Assembly (NCBI RefSeq): GCF_003234265.2
Contig: NZ_CP126256.1
Span: forward strand, 3,038,001 to 3,102,000
DNA from: Curtobacterium sp. MCSS17_015
GTDB lineage: Bacteria; Actinomycetota; Actinomycetes; Actinomycetales; Microbacteriaceae
Length of the DNA stretch: 64,000 bases
Direction: 5' to 3'
Shown: one piece after another, positions 25,205-33,590 of the stretch
Layout of the letters: every line of letters begins with the position of its first letter
How positions within the stretch are numbered: position 1 is the first letter of the stretch
The notes under the pieces: model-generated
Seen by the model: only the letters and a program-made list of their open reading frames with translations
What the model was told of the DNA's origin: nothing
The model's database searches: none
Position numbers and translations under genes: made by a program

Positions 25205-25621
25205 TCATCCGAAGAAGTGGTGCCAGAGCTGGCTGAAGAGCTCTTGAAGGCTCATCTGCGCCAGCGCGCTGATCCCGGTCCGGATCCAGCTGGCGAGGCC
25301 GTTCCACCAGTTCTTGAAAGCGTTGAAGCCACTGCGGAGCGCGTTCTTGAGCGCAGGGATGACGGACGACGCGTTGCGCTTGAGCCAGTCGACGATCGGC
25401 CTGATCGGCACCCCGTCCGTGGAGGCGCCGGTGTGAGACAGCGTGGACGGTCCAGTGGTCACCGACGGGGCGACCCCACCGGACGGCACCGTCGGCGTCG
25501 ACGCTCCCCTGACAGTGACACTCGTCAGCGGTACGGCGGAGGCTGCGGTCACACCGACCGGACTCAGCATCGCTCCGACGACGACAGCCCCGACGATCCC
25601 AGCGGTGCGTGCTCTGTTCAT
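25205..25621 (-). CDS. Secreted cationic Trp-rich peptide, bacteriocin-like (unrecognised family)
   Basis: 138 residues. Residues 1-29 form a Sec signal peptide ending ASA. A Ser/Thr/Pro-rich stretch (~30-75) follows. The final ~62 residues are amphipathic, basic and aromatic: VDWLKRNASSVIPALKNAL, then FNAFKNWWNGLASWIRTG, then LQELFSQLWHHFFG. This segment has five tryptophans and about six basic against two acidic residues. I know no matching family; it lacks the lactococcin-972 motif and cysteines. GAGGAGAGG before ATG 25621 is a strong ribosome site, with a 9-bp hairpin just upstream. The order peptide-ATPase-permease-small membrane protein resembles bacteriocin immunity/export operons. Confidence 0.7.
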   Translation of the reverse strand: MNRARTAGIVGAVVVGAMLSPVGVTAASAVPLTSVTVRGASTPTVPSGGVAPSVTTGPSTLSHTGASTDGVPIRPIVDWLKRNASSVIPALKNALRSGFNAFKNWWNGLASWIRTGISALAQMSLQELFSQLWHHFFG

Positions 25622-25635
25622 GTGACCCCTCTCCT

Positions 25636-25659
25636 CTCGACGGCCAGGTTGCCGTCGAG
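25636..25659 (-). promoter_or_regulatory. mRNA hairpin in the peptide-gene leader
   Basis: CTCGACGGC and GCCGTCGAG form a perfect 9-bp stem with a 6-nt loop, ending next to the AGGAGAGG ribosome site. It may protect the mRNA 5' end or tune translation of the peptide. Confidence 0.5.
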
Positions 25660-25677
25660 GAGATCGTGGCACAACTA

Positions 25678-25701
25678 GAATACAGAGTACAAGTACCAGT
25701 A
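25678..25701 (-). repeat. AT-rich hexamer direct repeats in the peptide-gene promoter region
   Basis: On the minus strand three tandem hexamers TACTGG-TACTTG-TACTCT (25701-25684) are followed by GTATTC, and TATTCT at 25682-25677 could serve as the -10 box. This is the most AT-rich intergenic patch noticed in the window and may be a regulator binding site. Confidence 0.45.
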
Positions 25702-25712
25702 TTTCATGGCCC

Positions 25713-26459
25713 TCACGCCTCGATCGGAACCCACTCCGACCCGACCCGGTGCACCGCCGGCCCGTGGCCGGGCAACACGATCGCCGGGTACGGCAGCACA
25801 CCTGCCGACTCCACGGCGAGCGCCTGGTCCGCCGTGAAGAACGGCGTGATCATCCGCGGCCGGGGCGCCCACGAGGCCGGTTGGGTGTCGTGGTGGGTGA
25901 CGACGGCGTCGCCCGTGACGATCGCGTCGGCGGCCGGCAGCAGGTACGCGGTGGACCCGGCGGTGTGTCCGGGCGCGGGCAGCGGGGTCATCGCACGGCC
26001 GTCGAAGTCCCGCGCGGTGAACGCCCGGGCGGACGGCACGGTGGTCGGCCGGAGCGCGTCCGAGGCGATCGCCCGCCCGAGCCACCGCAGCACCCGGGGA
26101 GCGGCGAGCCGTCCGCCGATCTCCGCGGGGGTGACCTGCTGGCGCCCCGGTCCACGGACGTTGGCGAGTTCGTCGGCGTGTGCGAGGACCTCGACGTGCG
26201 GGTGGCGCTCGAGGATCCCGGGCAGGCCCCCGACGTGGTCGACGTGTCCGTGGGTCACGTAGACGCGGCGGAGGTCGTCGAGGTCGTGCCCGGCGAGCAG
26301 CACGCTGTCGAGCACGAGGTCGGTGTCGGCCGGGTACCCGGCGTCGATGAGGGCGACGCCGTCCTCCTCCGCCAGGACGACCCAGTTCGAGACCGGCCCC
26401 TCGACGAAGACCACACCGGGTGCGACGGAGACGACGGAGCGGGGAGTGCGAGGAGCCAT
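25713..26459 (-). CDS. MBL-fold metallo-hydrolase
   Basis: 248 residues. VYVTHGHVDHVGGLPG carries the HxHxDH zinc motif, LPAPGHTAGSTAYLL the next histidine, IVTGDAVVTH the bridging aspartate and VLPGHGPAV the last histidine, so both metal sites look complete. The class resembles glyoxalase II/beta-lactamase-like hydrolases; the substrate is unknown. ATG 26459 lies six bases after a TAGCGT box, so the mRNA is probably leaderless, and its promoter overlaps the truA stop codon. Confidence 0.9.
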   Translation of the reverse strand: MAPRTPRSVVSVAPGVVFVEGPVSNWVVLAEEDGVALIDAGYPADTDLVLDSVLLAGHDLDDLRRVYVTHGHVDHVGGLPGILERHPHVEVLAHADELANVRGPGRQQVTPAEIGGRLAAPRVLRWLGRAIASDALRPTTVPSARAFTARDFDGRAMTPLPAPGHTAGSTAYLLPAADAIVTGDAVVTHHDTQPASWAPRPRMITPFFTADQALAVESAGVLPYPAIVLPGHGPAVHRVGSEWVPIEA

Positions 26460-26465
26460 CCCCCG

Positions 26466-26471
26466 ACGCTA
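26466..26471 (-). promoter_or_regulatory. -10 box of the MBL hydrolase gene, containing the truA stop
   Basis: Minus-strand TAGCGT (26471-26466) is six bases from ATG 26459. Its first three bases are the TAG stop of truA. Confidence 0.5.
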
Positions 26472-27407
26472 CCGCCCGAGGTCGGCCTGGAGGTCGCCGG
26501 GCCGGTGCCCCTCGGCGTCGCGACGCGCGCGCGTCTGCTCGGCACGCGCCTCCAGGGCGTCGTCGTCCGGGTACCCGACCTCGGTGAGGGTGAGTCCGCG
26601 GGCCGGTGCCACCGTGAACGCGCTCGTCCGCTCCTCCGCGATCCGCAGGTCGTCGAGCTGGTCCGGCGTCAGGCGGCCCTCGCCGACGGCGAGCGTGCCG
26701 CCCACCATCGCACGCACCATCGAGTGGCAGAACGCGTCGGCCTGGAGGCTCGCCACCAGCACGCCGTCCGGCTCGCGGTCCCAGCGGAACTCCTGCAGCG
26801 TCCGGATGGTGGTCGCGCCCTCGCGCGGCTTGCAGAACGCCGCGAAGTCGTGCAGCCCGAGCAGGCGGAGCGCACCGCGCTCCATGGCCGCCTGGTCGAG
26901 ACGCCCCGGGTACCAGGTCGTGTGCCCTCGTCGGAGTGGGTCGCGCGGCGCGTCGAGATCGGCCACCCGGTACCGGTACCGCCGCCACACCGGGGAGAAC
27001 CGCGCGTCGAACCCGGCGGGCGCGACGGAGGCGCGGGAGACCACGACGTCGCCGTCGGGGCCAGCGAGTCCGTTGATTCGTCGGACGAGCCCGGCGAAGG
27101 GGTCGCGGACGGTGCCGTCGGCGCTGGGGCGCTTCGGCCTCGTCAGGGCGGCCCACTGGTCCGGGCTGAGGTCGAGGTGTGCGACCTGTCCGGTGGCGTG
27201 CACGCCGGCGTCGGTGCGGCCGGCGACCGTCAGCTGCGGCGGTTCGCCCCACCGGCCGAAGACGGTGGCGAGGGCGGCCTCGAGCGCGCCCTGCACGGTG
27301 CGGAGGCCCGGCTGTCGGGCCCACCCGGAGAACGCGGCTCCGTCGTAGGCGATGTCGAGCCGCAGCCGCACGCCGGCCTCGCCCTCGGTCCGGCCGGTCT
27401 CGCTCAC
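26469..27407 (-). CDS. truA: tRNA pseudouridine(38-40) synthase TruA
   Basis: 312 residues. LRLDIAYDGAAFSGWARQPG, the catalytic-aspartate motif VAGRTDAGVHATGQVAH, the YRYRVAD strand and SMVRAMVGGTLAVGEG are all TruA marks. An insert at 95-135 is longer than in E. coli. GTG 27407 is preceded by TACCGT at six bases, so I read it as leaderless; the GGAGG in between is too close to serve as a ribosome site. Usually next to rplQ; here the FUSC gene separates them. Confidence 0.95.
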   Translation of the reverse strand: MSETGRTEGEAGVRLRLDIAYDGAAFSGWARQPGLRTVQGALEAALATVFGRWGEPPQLTVAGRTDAGVHATGQVAHLDLSPDQWAALTRPKRPSADGTVRDPFAGLVRRINGLAGPDGDVVVSRASVAPAGFDARFSPVWRRYRYRVADLDAPRDPLRRGHTTWYPGRLDQAAMERGALRLLGLHDFAAFCKPREGATTIRTLQEFRWDREPDGVLVASLQADAFCHSMVRAMVGGTLAVGEGRLTPDQLDDLRIAEERTSAFTVAPARGLTLTEVGYPDDDALEARAEQTRARRDAEGHRPGDLQADLGR

Positions 27408-27413
27408 ACCTCC

Positions 27414-27419
27414 ACGGTA
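27414..27419 (-). promoter_or_regulatory. -10 box of truA (leaderless)
   Basis: Minus-strand TACCGT (27419-27414), six bases before GTG 27407. Confidence 0.55.
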
Positions 27420-27480
27420 CCGATGTCCGCGCCCTCGGCCGGTCCACGCCCCGCAGACGGCGGGCCCTCGGCGCGGACGA

Positions 27481-28659
27481 TCAGTCCGACGGACCGCCAC
27501 GCCCGGGTCGGTGCCCTCGCCGTCGGGCGAGCCGGTCGTGGAGGCTCGTGGGCCGCGGCGGCTCCGCCGGGCCGGTCTCGGTGTCGGCGTCATGGGTCGC
27601 CCGCCGCTCCGACTCCACGATCCCGCGGAGCGCCACCAGGGCCGTCGACGTCACGGCGACGTCCGACGGCTTCTCGCGGGAGGCGTCCAGCGCGTGTTCG
27701 AGTTCGGAGATCGCCCGGTCCCCCTCGTCCGGCGGGTGGTCACCGCGGACCATCGCGGCGACCTGCCGGATCGCCCGCACGAGCGGTGTCGTGAACGCCT
27801 CGTCCGGCCGGCCGAGGTTCGACGAGACCGGACCGGACCGGGCCACGAGTTCGGTGAGGTCCGTCGTGTACCAGGCGACCCGCTCCAGTGCGCGGAAGCG
27901 GGCTCCGTCGCGCTGGAGCCGAGCACGGGATCCCCGCAGCGCGCCCCTGGGGTTGACGCGACGGCTCTCCTGCGCGATCGAGACCCGGCTCCGGACGTCG
28001 GCGATCGCCCGGTCCAGGCGGTCCTGCGCCTGGTCCCACGCCCGCTCGTCCCGCCCGCCCTGCTCGAGCACGTCCGCGAGGCCGTCCAGGTGCACGGCCA
28101 GCACGCTGTTCACCTGGTCGATGCGCCGCTCGGCATCCCAGAAGTGCAGGGGCGGGAACACGAGGAAGTTCACGAGCAGCCCGACCACCACGCCGACGGC
28201 CATCTGCACGAGGTACGCGAGTGAGTAGCCCTCGGCGTGGGCGCCGCCGACGAGCAGGACGAAGAGCGCCGCGGTCGAGACCCAGGAACTGCCCTCGCCG
28301 AGGATGCGGAACCCGCCGACCAGCACGCCCACGCCGACCGTGATCGCCACCGCCAGGACCCCGGGGTCGCCGACCCACATCGTGAAGGCGGCGACGGCGA
28401 TGCCGAGGGCGATGCCGACGAGGGTCTGCAGCCCGCTCCGGAGCCCGGCGAACACCGTCGTCTGCATCGCGACCACGGCGCCGAGGGGAGCGTAGTAGGG
28501 GTACTCGGCGGCCACGCCCGGCACGTTCTGCGCGACGACCCACGCGAGCGTCGCCGCCGCTGCTGCCTTCGCGGCGTGCAGCAGTCGGGGCTGCGTGCCG
28601 GAGTTCCGGCTCCACCGCCACAGGCGGGTGCCGACACCGGCGACGTGCTGGAACTGCAT
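27481..28659 (-). CDS. FUSC-family aromatic acid exporter-like membrane protein
   Basis: 392 residues from ATG 28659. The N-terminal half has about six membrane helices with YYAPLGAVVAMQTTVFAGLRSGLQTLVG and GFRILGEGSSWVSTAALFVLL, matching the FUSC (fusaric acid resistance) fold. The C-terminal half is cytoplasmic and helical (QAQDRLDRAIADVRSRVSIAQES...) and ends in a basic, disordered tail. Likely exports small aromatic acids or related compounds. A GTG nine codons upstream and a longer frame are alternatives. It sits between truA and rplQ, a place normally empty. Confidence 0.8.
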   Translation of the reverse strand: MQFQHVAGVGTRLWRWSRNSGTQPRLLHAAKAAAAATLAWVVAQNVPGVAAEYPYYAPLGAVVAMQTTVFAGLRSGLQTLVGIALGIAVAAFTMWVGDPGVLAVAITVGVGVLVGGFRILGEGSSWVSTAALFVLLVGGAHAEGYSLAYLVQMAVGVVVGLLVNFLVFPPLHFWDAERRIDQVNSVLAVHLDGLADVLEQGGRDERAWDQAQDRLDRAIADVRSRVSIAQESRRVNPRGALRGSRARLQRDGARFRALERVAWYTTDLTELVARSGPVSSNLGRPDEAFTTPLVRAIRQVAAMVRGDHPPDEGDRAISELEHALDASREKPSDVAVTSTALVALRGIVESERRATHDADTETGPAEPPRPTSLHDRLARRRGHRPGRGGPSD

Positions 28660-28755
28660 CGGTGCTCTCGTCTCGTCGGCCGTCACGATCCGTGACGGGC
28701 GCGTACCGGGCCTCCCGGGCACATCGCGTCCGGTGGACGGTGTCCGGCCCGAAGC

Positions 28756-28793
28756 AGGAGGGCCCCCGCAGCGAACGCTGCGGGGGCCCTCCT
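28756..28793 (-). terminator. Terminator of the infA-rplQ operon
   Basis: AGGAGGGCCCCCGCAGC and GCTGCGGGGGCCCTCCT form a perfect 17-bp stem with a GAAC loop, 14 bp past the rplQ stop. Confidence 0.9.
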
Positions 28794-28807
28794 GACCTGC
28801 GGTGTGA

Positions 28808-29389
28808 CTACTTGGACTCGTCCGCGGCGTCGTCCGACTTCGCGGCGGCGTCGGCCTCGACCTCTGCGGCAGCGTCGGTCGTGGTCTCGTCGGCGACCGG
28901 GGTCGACTCCTCGGTGGTCTCGGTCTCCTCGACCGGGGCGGCCGTGGTCTCGTCGGACGTGGTGTCCTCGGCGACCGGCGCAGCCGCGGCGGGGGCCGCG
29001 TTGCGCGTGAGGGGGGCCGGCGTGCTCGAGACGGGCTCGAGGACGAGCTCGATCGAGGCGAGCGGCGCGTTGTCGCCCTTGCGGAAGCCGAGCTTCGTGA
29101 TGCGGGTGTAACCGCCCTGGCGGTCCGCCACCTGCGGCGCGATCTCCGTGAACAGCGTGTGCACGACGGTCTTGTCGCGCAGGGCCGCGATCACGCGACG
29201 ACGCGCGTGCAGGTCGCCGCGCTTCGCGAACGTGATGAGGCGCTCGGCGACCGGACGGAGGCGCTTGGCCTTCGTCTCGGTCGTCGTGATGCGACCGTGC
29301 GTGAAGAGGGCGTTGGCGAGGTTGCTCAGGAGCAGGCGCTCGTGTGCGGGACCGCCACCGAGGCGGGGGCCCTTGGTGGGCTTCGGCAT
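28808..29389 (-). CDS. rplQ: 50S ribosomal protein L17 with acidic C-terminal tail
   Basis: 193 residues; the first ~120 are normal L17 ([39 protein letters not shown]). From ~125 onward is a 70-residue Ala/Glu/Thr/Asp tail not found in E. coli L17 but known from actinobacteria. Last gene of infA-rpmJ-rpsM-rpsK-rpoA-rplQ, followed at once by a strong terminator. Confidence 0.97.
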   Translation of the reverse strand: MPKPTKGPRLGGGPAHERLLLSNLANALFTHGRITTTETKAKRLRPVAERLITFAKRGDLHARRRVIAALRDKTVVHTLFTEIAPQVADRQGGYTRITKLGFRKGDNAPLASIELVLEPVSSTPAPLTRNAAPAAAAPVAEDTTSDETTAAPVEETETTEESTPVADETTTDAAAEVEADAAAKSDDAADESK

Positions 29390-29453
29390 GTCAGTTCTCC
29401 AGTGGTGATGGTGGTGCGCCCCGTGTCAGGAGCGCGTGCGCGTCAGCGCGAGG

Positions 29454-30449
29454 TCAGTTGCTGGACTCGTCCTCGTCGTACCCGCTGTAGAAGTGGGCAC
29501 CGTCGAATCCGGGGACGGTGTCCTTGAGGGACAGGCCGAGCTCGGTGAGCTTGTCCTTGACCTCGTCCACCGACTTCTGACCGAAGTTGCGGATGTTCAT
29601 GAGCTGCGTCTCCGACAGGGCGACGAGCTCGGACACCGTGTTGATGCCCTCCCGCTTGAGGCAGTTGTAGCTGCGCACCGACAGGTCGAGGTCCTCGATC
29701 GGGGTCTGCAGCTCGTTCGAGAGCACGGCGTCGACCGGCGCGGGGCCGATCTCGATGCCCTCGGCCGCCGTGTTGAGCTCGCGGGCGAGCCCGAACAGCT
29801 CGACCAGCGTGCGACCGGCCGACGCGATGGCGTCACGCGGCGTGATCGCGGGCTTCGACTCGACGTCGACGACCAGGCGGTCGAAGTCCGTGCGCTCACC
29901 GGCACGCGTCGCCTCGACGCGGTAGGTGACCTTGAGCACGGGCGAGTAGATCGAGTCGATCGGGATCTGACCGGCCTCGCTGAACTCCGAGCGGTTCTGG
30001 GTCGCCGAGACGTAGCCGCGGCCACGCTCGATCGTCAGCTCCAGCTCGAAGCGCGCGGAGTCGTTCAGGGTCGCGATGACGAGGTCCGGGTTGTGGATCT
30101 CGACACCGGCCGGGGCGGAGATGTCCGCCGCGGTGACCTGCCCGGCACCCTGCTTGCGCAGGTACGCGGTGATCGGCTCGTCGTGCTCGCTCGAGACGAC
30201 CAGGCTCTTGATGTTCAGGATGATCTCGGTGACGTCCTCCTTGACACCGGGAACGGTGCTGAACTCGTGGAGGACACCGTCGATGCGGATGCTCGTGACG
30301 GCAGCACCGGGGATGGACGAGAGGAGCGTGCGGCGCAGCGAGTTGCCGAGGGTGTAGCCGAAGCCCGGCTCGAGCGGTTCGATGACGAAGCGCGAGCGGA
30401 ACTCGGAGATCGACTCCTCGTTCAGGGTGGGGCGCTGTGCAATGAGCAC
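29454..30449 (-). CDS. rpoA: RNA polymerase alpha subunit
   Basis: 331 residues from GTG 30449 ([20 protein letters not shown]), preceded by GGAA. The N-terminal dimerisation domain has [22 protein letters not shown]. The C-terminal domain (about 245-310) has [23 protein letters not shown] and [21 protein letters not shown]. The next 13 codons upstream include an in-frame ATG but no homology. Confidence 0.98.
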   Translation of the reverse strand: MLIAQRPTLNEESISEFRSRFVIEPLEPGFGYTLGNSLRRTLLSSIPGAAVTSIRIDGVLHEFSTVPGVKEDVTEIILNIKSLVVSSEHDEPITAYLRKQGAGQVTAADISAPAGVEIHNPDLVIATLNDSARFELELTIERGRGYVSATQNRSEFSEAGQIPIDSIYSPVLKVTYRVEATRAGERTDFDRLVVDVESKPAITPRDAIASAGRTLVELFGLARELNTAAEGIEIGPAPVDAVLSNELQTPIEDLDLSVRSYNCLKREGINTVSELVALSETQLMNIRNFGQKSVDEVKDKLTELGLSLKDTVPGFDGAHFYSGYDEDESSN

Positions 30450-30500
30450 TGTGGAATTCCTTTCGGCGAAGTGTCCGCTATATGACACTTGGCGGTACGA

Positions 30501-30616
30501 CGGGGCCGGCCGGGCCCCGACGGGTCTGTTTCAGTTGTGATCACGCGCACAGGAGTGCGCGATCGAACGACCAGGAATGGCCGACCCCGCTCGTCCCGGT
30601 CAGGGAACGAGCGGGG
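30501..30616 (-). other. Hairpin-rich spacer between rpsK and rpoA, where rpsD would be expected
   Basis: The 188-bp spacer holds three hairpins: CCCCGCTCGT/ACGAGCGGGG (30585-30594 and 30607-30616), GCGCAC-AGGA-GTGCGC (30545-30560) and CGGGGCC/GGCCCCG (30501-30507 and 30513-30519). No S4 gene lies here, though rpsD sits between rpsK and rpoA in mycobacteria. The stems could process or attenuate the transcript before rpoA. Confidence 0.5.
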
Positions 30617-30637
30617 AACGGCCGGTTGCTCCTCGCG

Positions 30638-31036
30638 TCAGACGCGGCGGCGCTTCGGCGGGCGGCACCCGTTGTGCGCCTGCGGCGTGACGTCGTTGAT
30701 CGAGCCGACCTCGAGGCCAGCGGCCTGGAGGGAGCGGATCGCCGTCTCGCGACCCGAGCCCGGGCCCTTGACGAAGACGTCGACCTTCTTGACGCCGTGC
30801 TCGGCGGCCTGACGGGCAGCCGACTCGGCAGCGAGCTGCGCCGCGAACGGCGTCGACTTGCGCGAGCCCTTGAAGCCGACGGCGCCCGAGGACGCCCAGC
30901 TCAGGACGGCACCCGACGGGTCGGTGATGCTGACGATGGTGTTGTTGAACGTGCTCTTGATGTGGGCCTGGCCCACGGCGACGTTCTTCTTCTCCTTGCG
31001 GCGCGGCTTGCGCGCGGCGGTCTTGGGGGTAGCCAT
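30638..31036 (-). CDS. rpsK: 30S ribosomal protein S11
   Basis: 132 residues with the S11 blocks [37 protein letters not shown] and [19 protein letters not shown], and the C-terminal [13 protein letters not shown]. The N-terminus ([18 protein letters not shown]) is a basic extension typical of actinobacteria. Nine bases separate it from rpsM. Confidence 0.98.
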   Translation of the reverse strand: MATPKTAARKPRRKEKKNVAVGQAHIKSTFNNTIVSITDPSGAVLSWASSGAVGFKGSRKSTPFAAQLAAESAARQAAEHGVKKVDVFVKGPGSGRETAIRSLQAAGLEVGSINDVTPQAHNGCRPPKRRRV

Positions 31037-31045
31037 CGTGATCTC

Positions 31046-31420
31046 CTATCGAGCCTTCTTCTTGCCTGCCACGGTGCGCTTCGGGCCCTTGCGGGTACGA
31101 GCGTTGGTCTTGGTGCGCTGACCGCGCACCGGGAGACCACGACGGTGGCGGAGACCCTCGTAGCTACCGATCTCGACCTTGCGGCGGATGTCGGCGGCGA
31201 CCTCACGGCGGAGGTCACCCTCCACCTTGAAGGTGCCCTCGATGTAGTCGCGGAGGGCGACGAGCTGGTCGTCGGTGAGGTCCTTGACGCGGATGTCGCC
31301 GGAGATGCCGGTCTCCGCGAGCGTCTGGACGGCGCGGGTACGGCCGACCCCGTAGATGTAGGTGAGTGCGATCTCCACGCGCTTCTCGCGCGGGATGTCG
31401 ACGCCTGCTAGACGTGCCAT
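31046..31420 (-). CDS. rpsM: 30S ribosomal protein S13
   Basis: 124 residues. [20 protein letters not shown] and the [24 protein letters not shown]-terminus are canonical, with the lysine-rich end that contacts tRNA. ATG 31420 is set by this N-terminus; the open frame upstream belongs to the structured leader. Confidence 0.98.
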   Translation of the reverse strand: MARLAGVDIPREKRVEIALTYIYGVGRTRAVQTLAETGISGDIRVKDLTDDQLVALRDYIEGTFKVEGDLRREVAADIRRKVEIGSYEGLRHRRGLPVRGQRTKTNARTRKGPKRTVAGKKKAR

Positions 31421-31436
31421 TGTGCTGGCTGCTCCT

Positions 31437-31536
31437 GTTGTCGATGGAGGTGTGGCGCAGTACCGGTGCCCGGGCCTCCGTCCCGAGGTGTCCCCCGCCC
31501 GCCGGAGCGGATGGGTTCTGGTACTGCGTTGTCGAT
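31437..31536 (-). ncRNA. Structured leader candidate upstream of rpsM
   Basis: In the 183-bp rpmJ-rpsM spacer, CGCAGTACC (31456-31464) and GGTACTGCG (31520-31528) make a perfect 9-bp closing stem around a GC-rich 55-nt interior that can fold further (GGCGGGCGGGGG against CCCGGGC-type arms). The element is flanked by direct repeats GTTGTCGAT at 31437-31445 and 31528-31536. It could be an autoregulatory r-protein leader or a mobile miniature element; I cannot tell which. Confidence 0.4.
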
Positions 31537-31604
31537 CTTCAGTTGTGGGTCGTGCTCGAGCCGCTGGCAGTCTCCGACTGGCGGCCCCGGTCACGCGGGA
31601 GGGA

Positions 31605-31721
31605 CTAGCCCTGACGCTGCTTGTGACGCGGGTTGCTCTTGCAGATCACCATGACGCGGCCCTTCCGGCGGATCACTCGGCAGTGCTCGCAGATGGGCTT
31701 GACGCTGGGGTTGACCTTCAT
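31605..31721 (-). CDS. rpmJ: 50S ribosomal protein L36
   Basis: 38 residues ([20 protein letters not shown]...), with the zinc ligands Cys11, Cys14, Cys27 and His32, and ending QRQG. It is too short for most gene finders. ATG 31721 to TAG 31605; it lies between infA and rpsM as usual. Confidence 0.98.
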   Translation of the reverse strand: MKVNPSVKPICEHCRVIRRKGRVMVICKSNPRHKQRQG

Positions 31722-31791
31722 TGTTCGTTCCTCGTGCTCGCTGGCTTCGTGCTCGGCGGGTTCGCCGGGCCGTTCCTTTCCAGCTCGCGGA

Positions 31792-32013
31792 TCACTTGTA
31801 GCGGTAGACGATCCGGCCGCGGGTCAGGTCGTACGGGCTCAGCTCCACGATCACGCGGTCCTCGGGGAGGATGCGGATGTAGTGCTGGCGCATCTTCCCG
31901 GAGATGTGCGCGAGGACCTTGTGTCCGTTGGTCAGCTCAACGCGGAACATCGCGTTGGGCAGAGCTTCGAGCACCGAGCCCTCGATCTCGATGACGCCGT
32001 CTTTCTTGGCCAT
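31792..32013 (-). CDS. infA: Translation initiation factor IF-1
   Basis: 73 residues, the full OB fold ([50 protein letters not shown]). ATG 32013 is fixed by the conserved N-terminus. First gene of the operon read from the TTGGCA/TAAGAT promoter. Confidence 0.99.
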   Translation of the reverse strand: MAKKDGVIEIEGSVLEALPNAMFRVELTNGHKVLAHISGKMRQHYIRILPEDRVIVELSPYDLTRGRIVYRYK

Positions 32014-32107
32014 AGCCTCACTGTCGCTTGGTTGGATTACCGGTGTGATCCCCGAGCCGGTCTGCGGGTCGGGCGCCACGCCAGAGGGCATGGCACACCA
32101 AAGATCG

Positions 32108-32136
32108 ATCTTATGTGGTAGACCGCGGATTGCCAA
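32108..32136 (-). promoter_or_regulatory. Sigma-A promoter of the infA-rplQ operon
   Basis: Minus strand TTGGCA (32136-32131), a 17-bp spacer and TAAGAT (32113-32108), close to consensus. The leader before infA is about 90 nt. Confidence 0.8.
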
Positions 32137-32300
32137 GTGCTGGCTCCACTCGGAGCGGCGCGGCCACCCCAGTACAGGGGACGGGCGTCCCGGACCGGTG
32201 CGCAGATGCGCTGTTCGACAGCGATCCCACGGTCGCAGCGGTGCCGCAGCAGAGCCCGGAGCCGTACGGTGACGGGAGCAGTCACCGAAGGAGAACCACC

Positions 32301-33590
32301 GTGCCCGACGCCACCGGCCGCGAGCGCCCCGTCGCACGCCACGGCCGACTCCCCCGCCGCCGCGGCTGGACGACCCTGTTGTCCGTCGTCGCCTCCGCCG
32401 CCGCGGTGCTCCTCGTCAGCGGCACGAGCGTGGCCGCGATCGCCGGCGCGCAGCTGGCCGCGGCACCCCGGACGGTGCAGCTCAGCACCGATGACCAGAG
32501 CACGGCGGAGACCGCCGACGTCACCGCCATCGAGGGCGGCGCGAACATCCTGCTCATCGGCAGCGACACCCGCGTCGGCCAGTTCGACTCCGAGGAGGAC
32601 GTCGAAGGCGCCCGCAACGACGTCACGATGCTCGTGCACGTGTCGGAGGACCACCAGCAGCTCACCGCGGTCAGCTTCCCCCGTGACCTCATGGTGCCCA
32701 TCCCTGCGTGCACGAACCCCGAGACCGGCACCACCTACCCCGCCGCCGAGTCCGCGCAGTTCAACACCGCGCTCGGCAACGGCGGGGTGTCCTGCGTGGT
32801 CGACACCGTCGAGAACCTCACCGGCCTCACCGTCCCGTACGCCGGACTCATCACCTTCGACGGGGTCATCGAGATGTCGAACGCACTCGGCGGTGTCGAC
32901 GTGTGCGTCGCGACCCCGATCGACGACACGTTCACCGGCCTCCACCTGACCGCGGGCGCACACTCGCTGCGGGGCTCGGACGCCCTCGCGTTCCTGCGCT
33001 CGCGCCACGGCGTCGGCGACGGCAGCGACCTCGCGCGCATCAGCTCGCAGCAGGTGTTCCTCTCGGCCCTCCTCCGCCAGGTGACCGCGGACGGCACACT
33101 CTCGAACCCGATCACGCTCTACAAGCTCGCCGGCGCCGCGCTCTCCAACATGGCGCTCTCGGACGGGCTCGCCCAGACGCGCACCCTGGTCGGACTCGCG
33201 TCGACCCTGCGCGGCATGAGCACCTCGAGCATGCTGTTCGTGCAGTACCCCGTCATCGACGACCCGGCCGACACCGCGCGGGTCATCGTCGACGAGGCGA
33301 ACGCCCACACGTTGAACGTGGCCCTGCAGACCGACGAGCGGACGACCCTCAGCGACTCGTCGACGGGGCGGGCGTCCCAGGAGTCGTCGGACGCCGAGAG
33401 CACCGCTCCGTCCGCCACGCCGGCGCCGTCCGACACCACGGCCCCGGCGGACACCGCGAGTCCGTCGACGAGCCCCTCGGAGACACCGGGCGGGCAGACG
33501 ACCACCACGAGCAGCCCGTCGGCGACACCGCTGCCCTCCTCGATCACGGGGCAGAGCGCGGCGGAGGAGACCTGCTCCGTCGGCAACTGA
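32301..33590 (+). CDS. LytR-CpsA-Psr (LCP) family glycopolymer ligase
   Basis: 429 residues from GTG 32301, set by a GAAGGAG site seven bases upstream. A basic N-terminus (RLPRRRGW) precedes one membrane anchor (~24-50). The LCP domain follows (~85-320): [12 protein letters not shown] with the first arginine, [10 protein letters not shown] with the catalytic aspartate, [12 protein letters not shown], and [21 protein letters not shown]. The last ~80 residues are a Ser/Thr/Pro-rich disordered tail. LCP proteins attach teichoic-acid-like or other glycopolymers to peptidoglycan. A TACGGT box (32265-32270) lies 30 bp upstream. Confidence 0.92.
   Translation: MPDATGRERPVARHGRLPRRRGWTTLLSVVASAAAVLLVSGTSVAAIAGAQLAAAPRTVQLSTDDQSTAETADVTAIEGGANILLIGSDTRVGQFDSEEDVEGARNDVTMLVHVSEDHQQLTAVSFPRDLMVPIPACTNPETGTTYPAAESAQFNTALGNGGVSCVVDTVENLTGLTVPYAGLITFDGVIEMSNALGGVDVCVATPIDDTFTGLHLTAGAHSLRGSDALAFLRSRHGVGDGSDLARISSQQVFLSALLRQVTADGTLSNPITLYKLAGAALSNMALSDGLAQTRTLVGLASTLRGMSTSSMLFVQYPVIDDPADTARVIVDEANAHTLNVALQTDERTTLSDSSTGRASQESSDAESTAPSATPAPSDTTAPADTASPSTSPSETPGGQTTTTSSPSATPLPSSITGQSAAEETCSVGN

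Noticed and set aside
25205..25621. Lactococcin-972 family assignment of the small secreted peptide
   Set aside because: Operon layout is similar, but the C-terminus lacks the family motif and is helical and Trp-rich instead of beta-type.
31446..31528. Miniature transposon upstream of rpsM as a firm call
   Set aside because: The direct repeats fit target duplication but the inverted repeats are not at the left end and no second copy exists in the window; kept only as a structured-leader candidate.
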